DNA from: Siphlonurus alternatus
Lineage: Eukaryota; Arthropoda; Insecta; Ephemeroptera; Siphlonuridae
Length of the DNA: 64,000 bases
Direction of reading: 5' to 3'
Assembly: GCA_949825025.1 (NCBI GenBank)
Contig: OX463784.1
Location: 7,943,431 to 8,007,430 of the forward strand
This document shows, piece after piece, positions 1-10,139 of the stretch. Numbering within the stretch: the first letter of the stretch is position 1; every line of letters begins with the position of its first letter. The notes below the pieces were generated by a model. That model did no database searches. It was not told the origin of the DNA and worked only from the letters and a program-made list of their open reading frames with translations. The position numbers and the translations under genes were made by a program.

Positions 1-549
1 ATTCCGATAATCATAGACTGTCAGATTCAATCTCTATATTTTCAACCTCAATCATTAAAAAAGTCACTAATTAATGTAAATTCTATATTTTTTGTGATTA
101 CTTTAAACAAAAACAGTCATACATACAGGTTTGAAGTATTAAGTATGTTTTGTTTACGAAAAAAAAAATAGATATATTAATTTTTAATTGAACAGAACAG
201 GAGCTAGAGCGAAGCAAAGTGAGCAGAAAACTAGATTTCTGCATCCAATTCCCTAAGCATTCACATTATTATAAAAAAAAATGCACAATTTTTATAATCA
301 ATTTAGCATTTTGGTGCTAATGTCACTGCTATAATTAATTTACAGTTATGTAATGTTATCTTGCTATCAGAATAGTATAAAAATGTTGAAAGATTCAAAA
401 CTAAATTTTTTAATTACAAATTTGGATGGAAGACCTCGAGTTATTGTTAATTTTTTTAACACCCTCAAAATAGAGGGGAAAGACGCTGTGACGTCATAGT
501 CAAGTATTTTTCTCTGCTTGATTGTTAAATATATATATTATTTATATAA
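1..549. other. AT-rich non-coding DNA
   Basis: I see no gene here. It holds A/T runs and one TGACGTCA at 489-496, and ends at the 3' end of an antisense SINE. Confidence 0.6.
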
Positions 550-938
550 TCAAACCACAATTGGGTACTTCTATTTACTAATTACTTACTAAGTTTGAAA
601 CTCCGAACCTTCCGAAACCCTAATTTGAGCGTTTCGCGGGCTCTTCCGGAACGGGGGCGGCCACGGCCTTGCAATTTATCCCGACATTTGCCTGCGACTG
701 AGGGAAAAGTGGAAATCTCAGCCAGGATGGACGCTACAGCTTTTGTCAATGAACCTGAATTACAATGGTCCAAAGCCAGGGGAACCACATGGTGGAAAAG
801 CGCAACGATTTACCCCTGGGTAAGAAACGTGGTTTTTGTTGAAAATGGTCACTCATCCAACTACTAACCACGCTCGGCGTTGCTTGACTTCGGTGATCTG
901 ACGAGACCCGGTCAAGCGCACTGCGCCACACCTCCCAC
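550..938 (-). repeat. 5S-derived SINE, subfamily A, near full length, antisense
   Basis: Read on the minus strand, it starts with GTGGCGCAGTGCGCTTGACC and continues into a segment closely resembling the middle of 5S rRNA (GATCACCGAAGTCAAGCAAC, then GGTTAGTAGTTGG and the C-box-like GGATGAGTGACC). A unique body follows, then the tail CATCCTGGCTGAG with CCCTCAG, ending at a GGTTTGAT-like 3' end at the left edge. The same unit recurs at 7018, 21861, 38815 and 51349. Short open frames inside it are repeat sequence, not genes. 5S-headed SINEs are an established SINE class transcribed by RNA polymerase III; activity of this copy is unknown. Confidence 0.85.
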
Positions 939-1463
939 TTGTTAAATATTTTCATGGTCGTGACAGCATCTTTCTCCTCGATTTTCAAGGTATTAGATGT
1001 GTTATGTTAAAAGATAGTCTGCAAAAACTGACAGTATAACACAACTCGAGGTCCCCTATACAAATAAAATAAAAATCATGCAGGTTCTTCATTACATGAG
1101 ACCCCCCACTGTATCTCGAGCTAGTGTAATGTAGAGTACAGAGTAATTAAATGTCCTTGGTGAGTATGACTCTCGAAACGTACGTGTTTTATCGTGTAAG
1201 TACATGCAGTACTCTCACATAACCTTGCAAGTACCAGCACGGGTGTCGTGTTTTCAAAAAAGATTCTTAATTGTTCATTGTAATCGATACACTCTTGTAA
1301 AATAATTTCAATTATATACGGGAGTTCTATTTTTATCTTATAAAAAATCCAAGGGATGAAATTACAATTATTTGATATTTTGACATGGGGGTATATCTCT
1401 TATACTTTAGATACATGAGGGATGTTTGTTATATTCGATGTAGTGTATTATTAATTAACTATA
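939..1463. other. AT-rich non-coding DNA
   Basis: I see no gene, only short unique AT-rich sequence. Confidence 0.6.
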
Positions 1464-1619
1464 AAGCCTATATTACACGATACAATTTTTCCAACTATTG
1501 AATACAATTTTTCCTTACAAGAAAATTTCATCTCCATACAAACAAATGGAGTTCAGATTTTCTTGTAAGGAAAAATTGTATTCAATAGTTATAAAAATTG
1601 TATCGTGTAATATAGGCTT
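1464..1619. mobile_element. Palindromic MITE-like element, AAGCCTATATTACACG family, copy 1
   Basis: The two arms are almost perfect inverted repeats. The left starts AAGCCTATATTACACGATAC and the right ends with its reverse complement. The centre carries CTCCATACAAACAAATGGAG, itself a hairpin. Related copies lie at 1653, 1785, 20371, 51786 (half) and 61738. It has no coding capacity, so it is a non-autonomous fold-back element. Superfamily is not determined. Confidence 0.8.
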
Positions 1620-1652
1620 CACCCGATTTCAGTGATAAAACCGGTACATATT

Positions 1653-1790
1653 AAGCCTGTATTACACGATACAATTTTGCATACAATTTTTCCAGACAAG
1701 AAAATTTCATCTCCATACAAACAAATGGAGTTCAAGGAAAATTTGTATATATGCAATAGTTAGAAAAATTATATTGTGTTATACCGGCTT
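1653..1790. mobile_element. Palindromic MITE-like element, AAGCCTATATTACACG family, copy 2
   Basis: Same ends and centre as the copy at 1464, with a shorter and more diverged right arm (ATTATATTGTGTTATACCGG). It lies only 33 bases from copy 1, in a local cluster. Confidence 0.75.
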
Positions 1791-1905
1791 TACACACGAT
1801 GCAACTTTTCTAATTATTGCATACAATTTCTCCTTACAAGAAAACCATTCTCCATTAAATTTGTTTGTATGGAGATGAAATTTTCTCGTAAGAAAAAGTT
1901 GTTTG
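1785..1905. mobile_element. Diverged third copy of the AAGCCTATATTACACG family
   Basis: It begins inside the right end of copy 2 (GGCTTTACACACGATGCAAC). It has the same TCCTTACAAGAAAA and GTATGGAGATGAAATTTTCT blocks, but its right end has decayed. Confidence 0.6.
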
Positions 1906-3144
1906 TAAAACCATTTGTTTTTATTTCCAACAATAAAAATTTATTTCTTTAAAATTTAGATAGCGTTGCCTATTATGGTGTTAATGCTCTTTAAATATCA
2001 TTATAATTTTATTACTTGGCACTCCTGGAGTATTAATATATTAAAAATTAATATATATTTTTGAAGCCTTTTAGTTAGTTAATTATGTAATTAATTAAAA
2101 TCATAATGAACGTTTTCACTTTTTTTTTATCTTTTGTTATGTGTTTTTAAGAAACAAATTATATTCTAAATACTAATGCTAATTGAGATTATATACGTTT
2201 AAATTTTCAGATTTTACGTTTAAATTTCCAAATGTTTCACTTTGCAATTATTTACCCTCAGAAGTTAAATTTTCCACTGCATGAAAGTAAAGTAACTAAT
2301 GTGAGTTTTCTGGCAGTAGAATTTCAACGAGTGACAGATCGTTCTTGTGTCGCAGTTCTCTGAAGCCAATTAGCGACTAGTTTTACCTCCTTCTCAGTAA
2401 TGACTTCGAGAAAACGTTGCTGCAGTAATACAAAGTGTCGGTAAATTATAGGACCGAGTTGAAAATGCAAGTCGTATGCAACATTAAATATTATACATTT
2501 ATATGCAACATTTAATTTTAATATGAGCTATAATTATTATTAATTGATAATTAATTAAAATCTTAATTGACAGTTATTATTTTATTATGCTTAATACTAT
2601 ACCTTACTATATATGCGTGTATGATTTTATATCAGCAAAGCAAATACACGATATTAATTAATATCCACTTTTGTGCGTTATATATCTGCTGTGAAAATTA
2701 TATCAATCTTGATGGAGTTGATGCAAGATTTTATATGTAAATTTCAGATTTGAAATTCTTCCTATAATATAAATCGAAATGAAATTTATTTATAGCTTTT
2801 TGCTAGGATATTTTTGTATCTACAAATTCTGATATAGTATAATCAATTTTATCTTACAATTTTTAGCACCAATATCATGTAAAATTATATCATAATATTC
2901 ATAATCTAAAATTAATGGTAATACGCTTTTATTACAATATACACATTTTTTTAATTTTCTTTATTATCAAATTTATGACAATATATTTTTAAACTATTTT
3001 AATATCAAATCACCATCAATTTAAAAAGTTAATTATTGAACAGTACATAAATAGTGTGCATGCATCCGATGATATAATTTTATTGGTATAATGATATGCT
3101 AGAGATGACTGAATTAATATTTAAAGCTAACAAGATGATAACAG
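1906..3144. other. AT-rich intron or upstream DNA
   Basis: I see no exon here. In particular I found no segment encoding the ALYDY-type N-terminal part of the SH3 domain completed at 3145-3254, so that exon should lie upstream of the window. Confidence 0.5.
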
Positions 3145-3254
3145 CTGACTCGATGTTCCAGGTGGTGTCCCGGGCCTCCAAGAAGTGGTGGGCGGTGCGC
3201 GCTCTGCAGGGTTCCAGGGAGGTGGGATACGTGCCTGCAAACTACCTCATCGAG
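3145..3254 (+). CDS. SH3-domain protein, exon with C-terminal half of SH3 domain
   Basis: The frame reads DSMFQVV, then SRASKKWWAVR, then GYVPANYLIE. These are the diagnostic SH3 features: a hydrophobic strand, the WW pair of the ligand groove, and the G-Y-V-P-x-N-Y motif that closes the fold. SH3 domains bind proline-rich peptides, usually in cytoskeletal or signalling complexes. The exon ends at a strong donor (GAG then GTGAGT at 3255). The start is uncertain: an acceptor at 3143-3144 (AACAG, with CTAAC upstream as a branch point) keeps DSMFQ, which suits an SH3 strand. A second AG at 3160-3161 would start the exon at 3162 with GTG GTG. Both acceptors lack a good pyrimidine tract. The exon is GC-rich against its surroundings. 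It ends in phase 0. The pattern around WW and GYVP recalls NCKIPSD/SPIN90 and Tec-type SH3 domains, but too little is present to name the gene. Confidence 0.8.
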
Positions 3255-3269
3255 GTGAGTGGAGTCCTG

Positions 3270-3368
3270 CAATATGGACCATGACGTCACGAACCTTTGC
3301 CTTCAATATGGTCCGTGACGTCACAAACCTTTGTCCTTCAATACAATCTTTATGGGATCGTGACGTCA
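3270..3368. promoter_or_regulatory. Three CRE-type TGACGTCA palindromes just after the SH3 exon
   Basis: TGACGTCA occurs at 3282-3289, 3316-3323 and 3361-3368. The first two sit in a diverged tandem repeat (CAATATGGNCCNTGACGTCA followed by AACCTTTG). TGACGTCA is the established binding site of CREB/ATF bZIP factors. An intronic enhancer is an inference; a decayed repeat is the alternative. Confidence 0.4.
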
Positions 3369-3404
3369 GAAGAGCGGTGGCCTGACAGACTTTACATCAG
3401 GTTA

Positions 3405-4128
3405 TTAAGGGCATTGGGTGTAGCACCGGTAGTTGGCAACACTGCTGACGTATCTTCACCATGTTAATTTTTGATCATTGCTCCTCGGAGTAATTTTTAT
3501 GCTAGAGCTAAGCTGATTGCTGTAGTATCAAGATAATTAGTAGCCCAAGTGCACAATTTGGCTAAATAAAGCCTGATTTAAAGAAAAGTATTTTTTTTAT
3601 ATTTTAGAAAAATGCATGTAAATTTAAAAACATTGAGCTCTATACAAGGCTAGAGGGCTAATCAGCTGTTTTAGGCGCGCACGGCGTCTGGGAGGAAAGT
3701 GGGTGGTGGTCGGTGCTATCGAATGCCTGGTTGACCAACCTAAGAAAGTTTCCTTATAAAATAAACATAAAAAGTTACACTGCAGTTGGCAATTCTGAGG
3801 AGAATACGTTGGAATGTGTGACGAAAGCGCAATCTCCCACCCACTTCCTCCCGCCGGACCGTGCGCACAGTTTAACATTGAGAAGTATAGGGCATTATCC
3901 CTCTAGCCTTGTATAGAGCTCAATGTTTAAAAAATTACTAAAAAATACTTTTCTTTAAATCAGGCTTTATTTAGCCAAATTGTGCACTTGGGCTACTAAT
4001 TATCTTGATACTACAGCAATCAGCTTGGCTCTAGCATAAAAAGTACTCCGAGGAGCAATGATCAAAAATTAACATGGTGAAGATACGTCAGTGTTGCCAA
4101 CTACCGGTGCTACACCCAATGCCCTTAA
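3405..4128. mobile_element. TTAA-flanked palindromic element carrying a nested insertion
   Basis: The arms run inward from TTAAGGGCATTGGGTGTAGC on the left and from its reverse complement on the right. They include CACCGGTAGTTGGCAACAC and GCTCCTCGGAGTAATTTTTA. A second copy without the insertion lies at 21212-21633. TTAA sits at 3405-3408 and 4125-4128. TTAA duplication is typical of piggyBac, but the sequence inside is GGG rather than the usual CCC, so the assignment is open. The loop is split by a separate element at 3631-3925. Confidence 0.85.
3631..3925. mobile_element. hAT-like MITE nested in the loop of the palindrome
   Basis: A 295-base element with a 27-base perfect terminal inverted repeat starting CATTGAGCTCTATACAAGG. 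It is bordered by the 8-base direct repeat TTTAAAAA (3623-3630 and 3926-3933). The uninterrupted copy at 21212-21633 shows the empty site, which confirms insertion and duplication. An 8-base duplication is characteristic of hAT and some other superfamilies. The inverted symmetry continues inward (GGAGGAAAGTGGGTGG against CCACCCACTTCCTCC). No transposase is encoded. Confidence 0.85.
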
Positions 4129-4962
4129 AGTTAAAATACGTGTTTTTATAAATTCGACCCGATTTACAAGTCTGATTTTTTTTTTTAACCCTGACTAAAA
4201 GTCGGGCCGGGCTGTCAGGGTATAGAAAGTGGGAACGAAATCGGTCAACTTACTGGCCAATCAAAGCGCCGTATTACAAGTCCTAAGTTGGAACCAAAAG
4301 CTTTTAAAATTCAAATTTCAATTAGCCTTTTATTATAGTTCTAGTTATACAACATATAGTTAAACAGTTTGCATTTTTATTTGTTTTTTAATAAGATATT
4401 TCTAATTTAGTTTAAGTTAATTAGTTTGCAAGCAAAATGACTGACCCTTACATTATGAGAAAATTAGCTGATAAGAAAGCAAAATAAACAACAAGGATAA
4501 ATTAATAATTACAAGATTTGTTATATTATCATACTGTAGTTGTATTTGTTAACATTTATTTTACTTCATGCGCGTTAATTCTTTGGTTTTATATTACTTA
4601 ATTACTTCAGTGATGGTAAAAACAAATAAAATAAAAAAGAAAAAATATGTATAAATCATAATACAATATTATGTATTACATTAAAAAATTGTTAATTCAG
4701 AGCCTTCGTGAGAATTATACAGAATTATTAATTTAAAAAAAAGGTGGAAATAATAATAAAAATTACTTTAGTTTTATTTTAATTTATTACAGTATGTAAA
4801 AAATTATTTGATAAATATTACAGAATAAAAATTATTTGTATAATATATATCATAAAAATGAAAAAAAAAAAACTTCAAAAATAATTACACCATTAATAAA
4901 AATTTTTTGTACCAATTTCGTAAGAGCAAATCTTGTAGATTTAATCCAATTTTATTTTTCAG
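4129..4962. other. AT-rich intron sequence
   Basis: I see no gene. It ends with a pyrimidine tract and acceptor (TTTTATTTTTCAG) feeding the exon at 4963. Confidence 0.6.
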
Positions 4963-5001
4963 ATTCCTCGAGATGATGATGCTAATGACAACGAAGATTT
5001 G
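4963..5001 (+). CDS. Acidic 39-base micro-exon of the SH3-domain gene
   Basis: A strong acceptor (TTTTATTTTTCAG) is followed by 13 codons, IPRDDDANDNEDL, and a strong donor (GTGAGT at 5002). Both borders are in phase 0, so including or skipping it keeps the frame from LIE (first exon) to EIPR (54216). Seven of thirteen residues are acidic, suggesting a flexible linker after the SH3 domain. It begins with IPR, as the next exon begins with EIPR. The splice sites and the phase match with the neighbours are the evidence; the peptide is too short for homology. It may be a cassette exon. Confidence 0.65.
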
Positions 5002-5030
5002 GTGAGTAAAAAACTTTAATTAAATTAAAT

Positions 5031-5394
5031 GGTCGACGTGGCGCAGTGCATTGACCGGATTTTGTTATATCACCGAAGTTAAGCAACGTCAACCGTGGTT
5101 CGTACTTGGATGGTTGGCCGTTTCAAGTAAATTTCTCCCTCCCTGTGGGGTAAATTCGTCTTACTTTCCACCCAGTGCAGTGATGTACTTGTGTGTGGTT
5201 CCCCAGGCTTTGGACATCGCTTTAGTCTATTGATATTGATAAAAAGTAGAGGTGTCCATCCTGACTGAGGTTTTCCACGGTTCCCTCAGTCTCATCTCAT
5301 GGGAGTCGCCGTGACCACCATCCTTTTCCTCCCTTATCCCGCTTCGAACTCTAAGCTCATAGGGGTGTATATCTTTTGAAAAAAAAAAAAAAAA
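5031..5394 (+). repeat. 5S-derived SINE, subfamily B, full length with poly(A)
   Basis: The head is GTGGCGCAGTGCATTGACCG, followed by a 5S-like block (ATCACCGAAGTTAAGCAACG, GTACTTGGATGG). The body has TTTCCACCCAGTGCAGTGATG and TGGTTCCCCAGGCTTTGGAC. The tail is GTCCATCCTGACTGAGG, and the unit ends in a run of A. It differs from subfamily A in the head and body but shares the tail. It sits 30 bases after the micro-exon donor. Confidence 0.85.
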
Positions 5395-5868
5395 GCAGCC
5401 TCAATATATAATTAATTAACCTATTTAACTCTACATGCTTTATTAAACAAATTACATCTCTCTATATACTTGCATCATGAAAGGGTTAATTAATATAATA
5501 AAATGCACTCTAAGCTTTTATATTGTTCTCCGTACATTTAGGTCACAGTACTTCAATTACTGAACTAGTCAATATGGTGATCTCTTATCTAATATTGAAC
5601 ATGTGAACATGCTATATCTCTCGGACACCACCCCGTCTAGCTTTTACTAGGTCACCACCTCTCAATGGACTAATGTTAACGACCAGCTGACACCTATTAT
5701 AATATTATGCTACCTTTATGTAGCAATAATCTGTTTTTTATTTGTAAAAGACAATAATTCTGCTATAGTATTATACCAATCAATCCCATATAACGAACTT
5801 GGTTTTGTTCTTTGTCGTATTCTCTTATATGTTTGTAGAAGAAATAATTTAATGGACCATATAAGGGC
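5395..5868. other. AT-rich intron sequence
   Basis: I see no gene or clear repeat. Confidence 0.5.
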
Positions 5869-6075
5869 TGTCTCACACAAATCGTATGATTTCGCAGTGT
5901 ATGATAAAAAAATTAAGAACCTATGCGATCAGGTGCACGCGCGCACACAGCTTTTTTCGTTTCGTATCGAATCGAATGCAATCGTATAATACGTTTCTCA
6001 TTTAGAACCGGTTCTAAATTTTTATCATACGAAATAATACGATACCATGAGATACGAATACAGTGTGCGACTTCC
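5869..6075. mobile_element. Inverted-repeat element with TGTCTCACACAAATCG-type end
   Basis: The left end (CTGTCTCACACAAATCGTAT) pairs with the right end (GATACGAATACAGTGTGCGA), with further pairing through CGTATGATTTCG-like blocks and an internal AGAACCGGTTCT palindrome. Arms are moderately diverged. It is a single copy in the window, and a short open frame in it is not a gene. Confidence 0.5.
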
Positions 6076-6116
6076 CCAGTTTATATTTTACTTGATCCTT
6101 ATAAACGAGAGAGATG

Positions 6117-6134
6117 AGGGGGGGGGGGGGGGGG
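6117..6134 (+). repeat. Poly(G) tract
   Basis: An unbroken G run of about 18 bases followed by CAAACCCCCC. It could form G-quadruplex DNA. Homopolymer length is error-prone in sequencing. Confidence 0.7.
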
Positions 6135-6830
6135 CAAACCCCCCTTTAATTTAAAAAACCGAAATATAGGCATATTACCTCCTACCCTATCCCCTTTGAT
6201 TGTATTGTATCCTTCTACGATTTTTCTAACCCCCTAGTTCAATCCAATACCTTTGTTAATAAATAATGAATAATTTCAGAATGTGGCACAAGATTTTGTA
6301 CATTTTCTGCTCGTGTAATTTTTAGAGAACTGTGCAGTTAATTGTTTGTGTTACAATAATAATAATATAATAATACAGTTATATAAACTTTTGTTTATAT
6401 TCATCATTTAAATTTAGATTGTTATATATATAAAACAAAAATTAAATTTATTTCTTGTTAATAGTCATAACCTAATTTTCTGTGCAAACAATTTATAATT
6501 GCATCTAATTTTAGAACGATTAATTACGAAGTCTGTGTTTTACCCAGGTGATTTATTGACGCTAGAAATAGCTTAGAAACAGGAAATTAACAATTTAATT
6601 AAAAAAAGCGATTTAGCCGTGACAGTCTCTGTACAGAAAAAAAGATAGCAAAGTTATAGTTAAAGAATCGATGTGTTTCAAATTGTTTGTATAATTACTG
6701 TAGATATTTATAGAACTATAAAGTTGCTGATTTTAATTACCATAAAATATTGTTATATGAATTTTATATTTAAAATATAAGAATTTAGAAAAATTTGTAA
6801 AAAGTTTACTTTATCAAGTGACGACGTTAT
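6135..6830. other. AT-rich intron sequence
   Basis: I see no gene or recognisable repeat. Confidence 0.5.
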
Positions 6831-6831
6831 T

Positions 6832-6939
<108 letters not shown>

Positions 6940-7017
6940 TTCACCCAAGTATGTACATAATTACTGCTTACATATTTATATGACAAGCAATTGAGGTGAC
7001 AAGGATATAATACACAG

Positions 7018-7417
7018 TGGCGGTGTGGCGCAGTGCGCTTGACCGGGTCTCGTCAGATCACCGAAGTCAAGCAACGCCGCGCGTGGTTAGTAGTTGGATG
7101 GGTGACCATTTTCAACAAAAACCACGTTTCCCACCCAGGGGTAAAACGTTGCGCTTTTCCACCATGTGGTTCCCCTGGCTTTGGACCATTGCACTTCCGG
7201 TTCATTGACAAAAGCTGTAGCGTCCATCCTGACTGAGGTTTCCACGTTTCCCTCAGCCGCAGGCAAATGCCGGGATGGATTTGCAAGGCCGTGGCCGCCC
7301 TCGTTCCGGAAGAGCCCGCGAAACGCTCAAGTTAGGGTTTCGGAAGGTTCGGGGTTTCAAAGTAGTATGTAATTAGTAAATAAAAGTACCCAATAGGGTT
7401 TGATTAAAAAAAAAAAA
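7018..7417 (+). repeat. 5S-derived SINE, subfamily A, full length
   Basis: It runs from GGTGTGGCGCAGTGCGC through the 5S-like block (GATCACCGAAGTCAAGCAAC, TTGGATGGGTGACC) to CATCCTGACTGAGGTTTCC. It ends at GGGTTTGATT plus poly(A). Overlapping open frames on both strands are by-products of this repeat. Confidence 0.9.
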
Positions 7418-9960
7418 TTAAAAAAAAAATAATACACAGCACAAATACGTAGCACCAAAACACATAACATGTAGTATTAAATCTATTTTAAATAAAGAAA
7501 AAAAAACATAAAACACAATACATGATTAATTCTTAGTGATATAATAAAATAGTTATTCGCCCATGAAATCTATCCACATTGATATTTGTAATTTTGTTAA
7601 TTATAACTTAATCCCCAACTAAACGACAAATCTGAAATATAATTATGCAGTTTTCAGCATGACAAAATGAAACGAAGAAAGAATCTCGATTGTGGTCTAC
7701 ATTTTAATTATATTTTTTAGCTTTATTTTATTGATTTATCTCATAAAAATTTAAAGTTACACTATAACAGATTTAAAAGTTTTTAAATTTGAGCTCATTT
7801 TCTCGTAAAATCTTCGTCTAAAGAAGACAATAAAAATACCACTGCAATGTGAATAATCAATCAGTTGTCTAAATAAGATGTAAAAAGTGACAGGTACTTA
7901 TTTACCTAAATGCAAATATGCACTAATTGTTTTTAACAATACATTCAATTGTAGAAAATCGATTCTTGACCGAATGCAATTTACTGGATCAATGTGCAGT
8001 GTTAGAAAGTACACATAAGAAAGTTATGACTCTATAGCTAATTTTTCAATGTTAAACTATAAGAAAATAGCCTTTATGTTTGATATATTATAAAAAAGTG
8101 ATGCCATTTCTTGTTTCCGATTACAAATACATAATATGAAACAATGGAACATTGTTATAAGTACTCAACCATGTAAATAATACATCATATTGTTGCAAGT
8201 TTGATAATTGGTATAATTTATATACGAGAATACAATACATTTTCATATTTAAAATATATGTAATAGGAAACTTTTCAAAATGTATTAAATAATAATAGAT
8301 AGAAAGTGGTTTAATTATATCTCGATCGTCTGGAAATATTGCAAGATAATTATCTCACATTAATTACAACATTAATTGCTCATTTAATGTGAAAATCTGT
8401 GCAGAAATTTTATTTTAGTAAAATCTAGAGATGTTGCCGGCGGATGGAGATTTTTTGTTTCAAAACAATGTATTTGTGTGTGTGTTTTTTTTTTTTAAGG
8501 ATGAATCTCAGTAGATTGAGATTTCGCAATCGTTGCACCTGAATTCAACAAGAATTGCAGGGGAATTTTAGAACTCATCATCAATAGGTGTCATACAAAA
8601 TTTGAATCTGTCTTATATCAGTTTTGGAAAAACTGAGGTAGAAGTTTAACATTGGCTTTATGGACGGAAACCGGGAATAATATAATTTATATTGTTTGTA
8701 TACGAATATTAATTTAATTAAGTAATATTATAAATTTAAAAATATAACAATCTAAATTATACATATTTAAGCATTATAAATAATATATAAAGTTCTCCTC
8801 CTGCATGTGCATCCAAAATGCTCAAATTTAATGTTTTTAAACATAAGGTTTTTAACAGAAAATATTAATATTCATGATTTGGTAGCATAAAATTGCATAC
8901 AGCACAAGCTGCATTAGATAGTTTTGTGTATATATAAAACTGAATCGGTTCTTATTCGACCAATAAGGTTCATAATTGCAAACTATCTACCAATTACAAA
9001 GGACGTTACAATAAACACGAAGAGACATATTAAATATGACGGGTGTATAAAAATATACGTTAGGACATAACAAAAATCTTACAAAATCTACTAGTCAGAT
9101 GACGAAACCAATACTCTGGTCTTCAAATCTATTAAAACAGACCACAGTCGATGTTTTTCCTGGTCTTCGTGTTATCAATATGAGGAAATGCTTTTATCCC
9201 AACAAGTATTGCAGCATGGAGGGTTCTGGTGATACTTTTTGTAGCATTGCGTAACTGCAATACACTTGTGTCTTACTGGACATGCTAATGTATAGGATAT
9301 GTGGAGTTGCATGTTGCATGGGATTATGTTAGGATATTGCATTAAATATGACCAACGTTATCAAAAGCTACATTAGTAATCAACTTGATTTGGAGCCTCA
9401 GCGGTTCAAGTTTAGGTCCAATTATAGCAAAGGGTTCATCTAAAGCTGTGGTAAATGTGTTTAAAAAATTGAAATAAATCCTTAAATAATTAATTAGTAT
9501 TGGACAACATTATATTCTATATATAATACTGAATTAATTCATGATTTTAAAACCATGCAAAAGAAGTGAATTTATGATTTTGAAGATTTTAATTTAAGAC
9601 AGCTGTAAATATATATAATATATATATATATATATTTAATTGATATTATAAATTTCCTATTTTATATATTATTATAATTAAGTTTCAAATAACAGATCTA
9701 GTTTAAATCCCATTATTTTCCCTATCATTTTCAAAATAACCAAATTATTAATTAAAATTTTTGACATTTATTTATGATCAATTAATCATATAATTTATTA
9801 ACCTATCTTAATAAAACATTAAAAAAAAATACAATTTCAATCACCTGTAAAAGGCTTAATTACAATCTTAACATTGAAGCAAACTTTATAAAACATTACT
9901 TTGCTTATATAAAAATCAATATATACAATTAAGGTATTACACCGTCAATTAATTTGTTCT
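7418..9960. other. AT-rich intron sequence
   Basis: I see no gene. It contains one interspersed repeat (8499-8679) and an AT-dinucleotide run near 9609-9639. Confidence 0.5.
8499..8679 (+). repeat. Interspersed repeat, copy 1
   Basis: The block from AAGGATGAATCTCAGTAGAT through GTAGAAGTTTAACATTGGC to GGACGGAAACCGG recurs in reverse orientation at 46850-47021, diverged. It has no internal palindrome and no open frame. Class unknown. Confidence 0.7.
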
Positions 9961-10139
9961 CCACTACACGGGAGCCCCTGGCGGCGGTACCAAGAAGCTT
10001 TCTCCTCCAGCAACTCGTGTTTATCATCTAAGCTGGTAGTCAGTAGAGCTCGCGAGCGCAGCGTGGAAAGTAGTCTTTGTGCCGGCTGGATATATTGGGA
10101 CGTAGCTGGAGCAACAGGCGGTATAGCAAGCTTGCAGTG
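9961..10139 (+). promoter_or_regulatory. Candidate promoter and first exon with strong splice donor
   Basis: A GC-rich island in AT-rich DNA ends exactly at a strong donor (CAGTG then GTAAGT at 10140). It contains TAGTCAGTAG, which matches the arthropod initiator TCAGT, with the A at 10042, and a partial downstream element (AGTAG at +28). CGAGCGCAGCG at 10053 resembles the MTE motif but is about six bases too close. No TATA box is seen. One frame (from CTACACGGGAGC) stays open for about 55 codons with no ATG and stops just after the donor. This could be a 5' non-coding exon of an alternative SH3-gene transcript, a coding exon, or the first exon of another gene. Confidence 0.4.

Noticed and set aside
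7018..7110. A true 5S rRNA gene
   Set aside because: Only the central part resembles 5S rRNA; the 5' and 3' stems that would pair are missing and the sequence continues into a SINE body.
7033..7372. Several overlapping frames suggesting a 60-80 residue protein family, also at 595, 38803 and 51365
   Set aside because: All lie in 5S-derived SINE copies and occur on both strands.
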